Origin: Paracidovorax valerianellae
Lineage (GTDB): Bacteria; Pseudomonadota; Gammaproteobacteria; Burkholderiales; Burkholderiaceae_C
Direction: 5' to 3'
NCBI RefSeq assembly: GCF_900102625.1
Contig: NZ_FMZC01000004.1
Span: forward strand, 186,001 to 250,000
DNA: 64,000 bases
A program made the position numbers and the translations under genes. Position 1 is the stretch's first letter, and the number at the start of each line of letters is the position of its first letter. The notes beneath the pieces were generated by a model, which was given only the letters and a program-made list of their open reading frames with translations, made no database searches and was not told the origin of the DNA. Of this stretch, positions 59,775-64,000 are shown piece after piece.

Positions 59775-60806
59775 ATGCAGCGATCCGGCATGAGCGGGTT
59801 CGAGCGCTACCTGACGGTGTGGGTGGTGCTGTGCATCGTGGTGGGCGTCGGCTTGGGCCAGTTGTTTCCTGGCGCTGCGCGGGCCATCGGCGCCTGGGAG
59901 GTCGCCCGCGTGAACCTGCCGGTCGGCGTGCTGATCTGGGTCATGGTCATTCCGATGCTGCTCAAGGTGGACTTCGCCGCCATGGGCGAAGTGCGCCGCC
60001 ACGTGCGCGGCATCGGCGTCACGCTGTTCGTCAACTGGCTGGTCAAGCCGTTCTCCATGGCGTTCCTGGGCTGGCTGTTCATCCGGCAGTGGTTCGCTCC
60101 CTGGTTGCCGCCCGACCAGATCGACAGCTACATCGCCGGGCTGATCTTGCTGGCCGCGGCGCCGTGCACGGCGATGGTGTTCGTGTGGAGCCGGCTCACA
60201 GGGGGCGATCCTCTCTTCACGCTGTCGCAGGTCGCGCTGAACGACAGCATCATGATCGTGGCCTTCGCGCCGCTGGTGGCCTTTCTGCTCGGTCTGTCGG
60301 CCATCGCCGTGCCGTGGGACACCTTGCTGATTTCCGTGGTGCTCTACATCCTCGTGCCAGTGGTGCTGGCCCAGTGGGGGCGCCGGGCCCTGCTCAGGCG
60401 AGGGCCGGCCGTGTTCGACGCTGCCCTGCAGCGCATCGGGCCCTGGTCCATGGCAGCCCTGCTGCTCACGCTGGTGCTGCTCTTCGCTTTCCAGGGCGAG
60501 GCGATCCTGGGGCAGCCGGTCGTGATCGCGCTGCTGGCGGTTCCCATCCTGATCCAGGTGGTTTTCAACGCCGCGTTGGCGTACGGGCTCAACCGCGCCG
60601 TGGGCGAAAAGCACGGTATCGCCGGCCCTTCGGCATTGATCGGGGCTTCCAATTTCTTCGAGCTGGCGGTTGCCACGGCCATCGGCCTGTTCGGCTTTCA
60701 CTCGGGCGCCGCGCTCGCCACGGTGGTCGGTGTGCTCATCGAGGTGCCCGTAATGCTGCTGGTGGTCAAGGCCGTGAACGCTTCCAAGGGCTGGTATGAA
60801 TCCTGA
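59775..60806 (+). CDS. ACR3-family arsenite efflux permease
   Basis: A 343-residue inner-membrane permease with ten predicted helices. The conserved cysteine of ACR3 pumps lies in [17 protein letters not shown], and [18 protein letters not shown] matches the late conserved segment. It extrudes As(III). It works downstream of ArsC, and its end overlaps the arsH start by 11 bp. Confidence 0.94.
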   Translation: MQRSGMSGFERYLTVWVVLCIVVGVGLGQLFPGAARAIGAWEVARVNLPVGVLIWVMVIPMLLKVDFAAMGEVRRHVRGIGVTLFVNWLVKPFSMAFLGWLFIRQWFAPWLPPDQIDSYIAGLILLAAAPCTAMVFVWSRLTGGDPLFTLSQVALNDSIMIVAFAPLVAFLLGLSAIAVPWDTLLISVVLYILVPVVLAQWGRRALLRRGPAVFDAALQRIGPWSMAALLLTLVLLFAFQGEAILGQPVVIALLAVPILIQVVFNAALAYGLNRAVGEKHGIAGPSALIGASNFFELAVATAIGLFGFHSGAALATVVGVLIEVPVMLLVVKAVNASKGWYES

Positions 60807-61509
60807 TCTCCCCCATGTCGATACCGCGCTGCTGGCAGGCATCGATCCCGCGCGGCTTGCCCCGGCGCAGCGCGCCACCCACGCGCCGCGCATCCTGCTG
60901 CTGTATGGCTCGGTGCGCGAGCGGTCGTACAGCCGGCTGCTGACCGAAGAGGCGGCCCGGTTGCTGGCGGCGCTGGGCGCCGAACCGCGCATCTTCGACC
61001 CGCGGGGCCTTCCGCTGCCGGACTCGGCGCCGGACGACCACCCCAAAGTGGCGGAGCTGCGCGAACTCGCGCAATGGTCGGAGGGCATGGTCTGGACCTC
61101 CCCGGAACGCCATGGTGCGATGACCGGCATCCTCAAGATGCAGATCGACTGGATTCCGCTGTCGGTCGGCGCGGTGCGGCCCACCCAGGGCAAGACGCTG
61201 GCCGTCATGGAAGTCTCGGGCGGCTCGCAGTCGTTCAATGCCGTCAACCAGATGCGCGTGCTGGGCCGCTGGATGCGCATGATCACCATCCCCAACCAGT
61301 CGTCGGTGGCAAAAGCCTTCCTCGAATTCGAAGACGGCGGCCGCATGAAGCCGTCGAGCTACTACGAGCGGGTGGTGGACGTGATGGAAGAACTGGTGAA
61401 GTTCACGCTGCTGACGCGCGACTGCGCCGGCTACCTGGTGGACCGGTACAGCGAGCGCCGGGAAAGCGCCGAAGCCTTGTCGCGCCGCGTGGCCCAGCGC
61501 AATCTTTGA
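60796..61509 (+). CDS. arsH: ArsH NADPH-dependent FMN oxidoreductase
   Basis: A 237-residue flavoprotein; in other bacteria ArsH oxidises trivalent organoarsenicals or reduces other substrates. Motifs: [16 protein letters not shown] (flavin phosphate loop), [21 protein letters not shown], and [16 protein letters not shown]. It is the last gene of the ars operon and overlaps the ACR3 gene. A hairpin follows. Confidence 0.94.
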   Translation: MNPDLPHVDTALLAGIDPARLAPAQRATHAPRILLLYGSVRERSYSRLLTEEAARLLAALGAEPRIFDPRGLPLPDSAPDDHPKVAELRELAQWSEGMVWTSPERHGAMTGILKMQIDWIPLSVGAVRPTQGKTLAVMEVSGGSQSFNAVNQMRVLGRWMRMITIPNQSSVAKAFLEFEDGGRMKPSSYYERVVDVMEELVKFTLLTRDCAGYLVDRYSERRESAEALSRRVAQRNL

Positions 61510-61557
61510 CGGGTGCGAACCCCGGGGCTGTTGGCCGGATCGGCGACACGCTGTCAC

Positions 61558-61580
61558 GCAAGGGCGGGCACGGCCCTTGC
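61558..61580 (+). terminator. Possible terminator of the ars operon
   Basis: GCAAGGGC (61558-61565) and GCCCTTGC (61573-61580) form a perfect 8-bp stem 49 bp after the arsH stop. No T-run follows, so termination efficiency is uncertain. Confidence 0.45.
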
Positions 61581-61750
61581 AGTGCTGAATAATCGATCCT
61601 CTCGCGCTTCGATTCCCCCTTCCCTGGATGTGCCGGCCTGCCGGCGAACCGCCGCATGCCCTGCCCCGCATTTCTTTCTGTCTTCTCTGCCCTGTTTTCC
61701 TGTTCCGGGCGCGGCCGTGCCACCGCCGCACTTCGCACGAAGGAGGCCGC

Positions 61751-62707
61751 ATGAGCGCGGCCCGGCTGCCGGCCGGCGAGGCGATGGCCACGCGCGACCT
61801 GCTGGCCGCGCTCGCGGTGGTCGTCATCTGGGGTCTCAATTTCGTGGTCATGAAGTGGGGCTTGCGCTACTTCACCCCGTTCCAGCTCGGCGCCGTGCGG
61901 TACCTGTTCGCCGCTTTGCCGCTGGTGTTCTTTTTGAAGGCGCCCCGGGTGCACTGGCGCTGGGTGCTGCTGTTCGGCCTGTTCCAGGGCGTGGGGCAGT
62001 TCGGCTTTGGCTTCTTCGCGCTCAAGCTGGGCATGACGGCGGCGCTGGCCAGCGTGCTCATGCAGACGCAGGTGTTCTTCACGGCGCTGTTCGCTTTCGG
62101 CATCCTGCGCGAGCGGCCCGGGCGGCCGCTGGTGCTGGGCATGGCGATCGCGGCGGTAGGGCTGGTGTGCTTCGCCATGAACTTCATCGGTCCGGGCGCG
62201 AAGGGCACGGGGGTGGGCGGCGCCACGCTGGTGGGCATTTGCCTCACGCTGTGTGCGGCGTCGTGCTGGGCGGTGTCCAACATCGTCTCGCGGCTGGCGC
62301 AGCAGGAATCGCCGGGCTACAACCCGCTGTCGTTCGTGGCCTGGAGCAGCCTGGTGCCGGTGCTGCCCTTCATGGGGCTGACGGCCGTGACCGATGCCGA
62401 CGCGGGCCGCTGGCTGCATGCCGACGCGTGGGCCGCGCTGCCGCCCATCGCCTGGGGTGCCGCGGCCTATCTGGGGTGGGTGGCCACCATCGTCGGCTAC
62501 GGGCTGTGGACCGGGCTGCTCACCCGCTACCCGGCCAACCGCGTGGCGCCCTTCAGCCTGGGCGTGCCGGTGGTGGGCCTGGCGGCAGGGTTGCTCGCGC
62601 TGGGCGAGGTCGTCACCGCCTGGCAGTGGGCCGGCGTGGCCTGCGTGGTGATGGCGCTCGTGTGCGTGGTGCTCGGGCCGCGCTACAGCGGCCGGCGGCG
62701 CGCGTAG
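61751..62707 (+). CDS. EamA-family (DMT) permease
   Basis: A 318-residue inner-membrane protein with ten helices in two EamA repeats. The first repeat starts ALAVVVIWGLNFVVMKWGL, with the typical RPGRPLVLGMAIAAVGLVC between repeats. Family members export amino acids or metabolites; this one resembles the E. coli EamA O-acetylserine/cysteine exporter in its start. AGGAGG precedes the ATG at 61751. Its end overlaps the convergent desuccinylase-like gene by 25 bp. Confidence 0.9.
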   Translation: MSAARLPAGEAMATRDLLAALAVVVIWGLNFVVMKWGLRYFTPFQLGAVRYLFAALPLVFFLKAPRVHWRWVLLFGLFQGVGQFGFGFFALKLGMTAALASVLMQTQVFFTALFAFGILRERPGRPLVLGMAIAAVGLVCFAMNFIGPGAKGTGVGGATLVGICLTLCAASCWAVSNIVSRLAQQESPGYNPLSFVAWSSLVPVLPFMGLTAVTDADAGRWLHADAWAALPPIAWGAAAYLGWVATIVGYGLWTGLLTRYPANRVAPFSLGVPVVGLAAGLLALGEVVTAWQWAGVACVVMALVCVVLGPRYSGRRRA

Positions 62708-63654
62708 CGCACCACCGTCACCCCGGCGCGCGCCTGCCGCGTGGAGGGCATCACCAGCACGCAGTCGTCGTACGGCGTGCTGACGGGCTCGCCGTCGTTG
62801 TCCCCGATCACCGTGCCCGCCTTGGCGATCACTTCCAGCCCGGTAAAGGGCTGCGTGAAGCGGAAGGCGCTGCTTTTGGCGACGACGGGGCCGGTCACTT
62901 CCAGCACCCATTGGCGCGGCGCGTCGGGCTGGCGCCAGCCGGGCAGTGATGCGGCCAGCGCGGGCGCATCAACCACTTCGGCGGCTTCCAGAAAACGCAC
63001 GCACTGGTCCTGCGCCACGGTGCGGCTCGCCAGGTCGCCGTGAAAGCCGCATTCCACGAGCAGCGATCGGGTGTCGCCCGCCTGCGCATCGGGCAGGCCG
63101 AAGCGCCCGTAGTCGCGCATGCGCACGCCGTCCTGGTGGCCCGCGTCGGCCACGATGTGCTCGGGCGAGCCCATGCGGCGGGCGAGGTCCAGGTTGCGCG
63201 GGTGCAGGCCGGTGAGCAGCAGCGGCGCGCCGGGCTCGTGCATCGAATGCAGGTCGAGCAGCCAGTCGGCGCGCGCCACGAAGGGCCGCAGCGCGGCGGC
63301 GCGGCGGCGCTCGCGCGTGTCGCCGGCATCGATGCGCTCATCGGTCCACTGGCGGTTCATGTCCTGGTCGGTGAAGCGCGAGGCATCGTGGTTCGCCGGG
63401 TCGAATCGGTCGAAGGCTTCCAGGTTGCAGAACGCGAGGGTGATGGCGCCGCGCTGCGGGCGCAGGCCCGCCGCGAGCAGGCCCTGCAGCGCCCATGCGC
63501 CGCACAGCTCGTTGCCGTGCACCAGGGCGCTGACCATGGCATGGCGGCCGGGCACGCCGGAGTCGAAATGCCACACGCCTTCGGTGCCGGTGTTGCCCGC
63601 GCGCCAGGGCGACAGGTCGGGGGCGGGGAGTGCGAAAGTCAGGGACATGGACAT
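62683..63654 (-). CDS. Succinylglutamate desuccinylase/aspartoacylase family protein
   Basis: A 323-residue zinc carboxypeptidase-fold hydrolase. The metal site is HGNE (in ALVHGNELCGAWAL) and the later DLHSMHEPG, with the family's ECGFHGD supplying the catalytic Glu. The start overlaps the stop of the preceding binding-protein gene (TGATG), so the two are cotranscribed and the substrate may be a compound brought in by that transporter. An ATG two codons later is equally possible. Convergent overlap with EamA at the end. Confidence 0.88.
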   Translation of the reverse strand: MSMSLTFALPAPDLSPWRAGNTGTEGVWHFDSGVPGRHAMVSALVHGNELCGAWALQGLLAAGLRPQRGAITLAFCNLEAFDRFDPANHDASRFTDQDMNRQWTDERIDAGDTRERRRAAALRPFVARADWLLDLHSMHEPGAPLLLTGLHPRNLDLARRMGSPEHIVADAGHQDGVRMRDYGRFGLPDAQAGDTRSLLVECGFHGDLASRTVAQDQCVRFLEAAEVVDAPALAASLPGWRQPDAPRQWVLEVTGPVVAKSSAFRFTQPFTGLEVIAKAGTVIGDNDGEPVSTPYDDCVLVMPSTRQARAGVTVVRYARRRPL

Positions 63655-64000
63655 CACTCTTCGATCTTCGCGAATTCGACGATCTTCCGGTACTTGTCGA
63701 CTTCGGCCGCGATGAACTGGTCGGCGTTCACCGTGGGCGAAGCGACGACCGAGCCGCTCGCTTCCATCTTCTTGCGGAAGTCGGGCGACTGCAGCGCCTC
63801 GTTCAGCGCCTTCTTGAGCTTGTCGTACACGGGCTTGGGCATCTTGGCCGGTCCCATGAGCGCGAACCACACGCCGATGTCCACGTTCTTGTACTGCGGC
63901 AGTTCGGCCAGGGCCGGAATGTCGGGCGTGATGGCCGAGCGCTTGGCTTCGGTGGTGCCCAGGGCGATCACCTTGCCGCTCTTGATGTGCGGCAGGCCGC
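63654..64000 (-). CDS. Bug/TctC-type tripartite tricarboxylate transporter binding protein, 5' part cut by window end
   Basis: Only the C-terminal 115 or so codons are visible. The stretch LPHIKSGKVIALGTTEAKRS and DIPALAELPQYKNVDIGVWF are hallmark Bug sequences, as is the closing PDFRKKMEASGSVV. Such periplasmic proteins bind carboxylates for TctAB permeases or act as sensors, and Burkholderiales carry dozens. The frame runs off the right edge. Coupled to the desuccinylase-like gene. Confidence 0.9.
   Translation of the reverse strand, partial: GLPHIKSGKVIALGTTEAKRSAITPDIPALAELPQYKNVDIGVWFALMGPAKMPKPVYDKLKKALNEALQSPDFRKKMEASGSVVASPTVNADQFIAAEVDKYRKIVEFAKIEE

Noticed and set aside
58825-61509. 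ars operon as a recent mobile island
   Set aside because: Base composition matches the neighbours, and no integrase, terminal repeats or target duplication are visible at its borders.

Overview
The window is about 64 kb of high-GC DNA from the replication-origin region of a betaproteobacterial chromosome. The gene content points to Burkholderiales, family Comamonadaceae, probably Acidovorax/Paracidovorax or a close relative. The placement rests on the rpmH-rnpA-yidD-yidC / dnaA-dnaN-gyrB arrangement, the protein types, and a dispersed GCCTCCAGCGCA...hairpin repeat that I associate with this family. No rRNA, tRNA, CRISPR array, insertion sequence or prophage was seen.

Layout. 0-6.3 kb: a truncated chemoreceptor; metX-metW behind a SAM-II-type riboswitch; a GDT1/UPF0016 Mn transporter behind a yybP-ykoY Mn riboswitch; two paralogous glycine-rich RRM proteins whose ribosome-binding sites lie in matching hairpins. 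6.3-16.7 kb: an SDR oxidoreductase carrying an in-frame repeat copy; lptC-kdsC-kdsD; a Kef-type antiporter; apt; a large PepSY/flavodoxin-reductase fusion with an upstream Fur-box-like site; two proteins of unknown role. 16.7-28.6 kb: the origin block, with mnmE, a peptide-binding protein, yidC, yidD, rnpA and rpmH on the minus strand and dnaA, dnaN and gyrB on the plus strand. Genes on both sides point away from the rpmH-dnaA gap. That gap holds two DnaA boxes, one over the dnaA -35 element.

28.6-41.4 kb is accessory and stress-flavoured: a frameshifted small membrane gene, an unknown 199-aa protein, a KGG-repeat protein, a ferredoxin, two OsmC-family proteins, a threonine-attenuated homoserine dehydrogenase, dinG, an esterase with palindromic operators followed by an OhrR-like MarR regulator, a PPOX-fold stress protein, two small disordered proteins, and an RHH regulator with a perfect 30-bp palindrome upstream of a PHB-depolymerase-like esterase. 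41.4-50.4 kb: an exonuclease, an amino-acid-type ABC binding protein, leuA with a leucine leader peptide, an MFS exporter and uvrA. 50.4-64 kb: a DUF1501/DUF1800 pair, two hydrolases, a second chemoreceptor, an arsR-arsC-acr3-arsH operon, an EamA permease, and a succinylglutamate desuccinylase-like gene behind a Bug-type binding protein cut by the window end.

The main theme is RNA-level control. Two riboswitches, two leader-peptide attenuators and a pair of SD-sequestering hairpins can be read directly from the sequence, covering methionine, threonine and leucine synthesis, manganese export and RNA-binding proteins. The most open questions are the function of the paired RRM-gene hairpins, the in-gene copies of the dispersed repeat, and the unknown proteins of the stress region.
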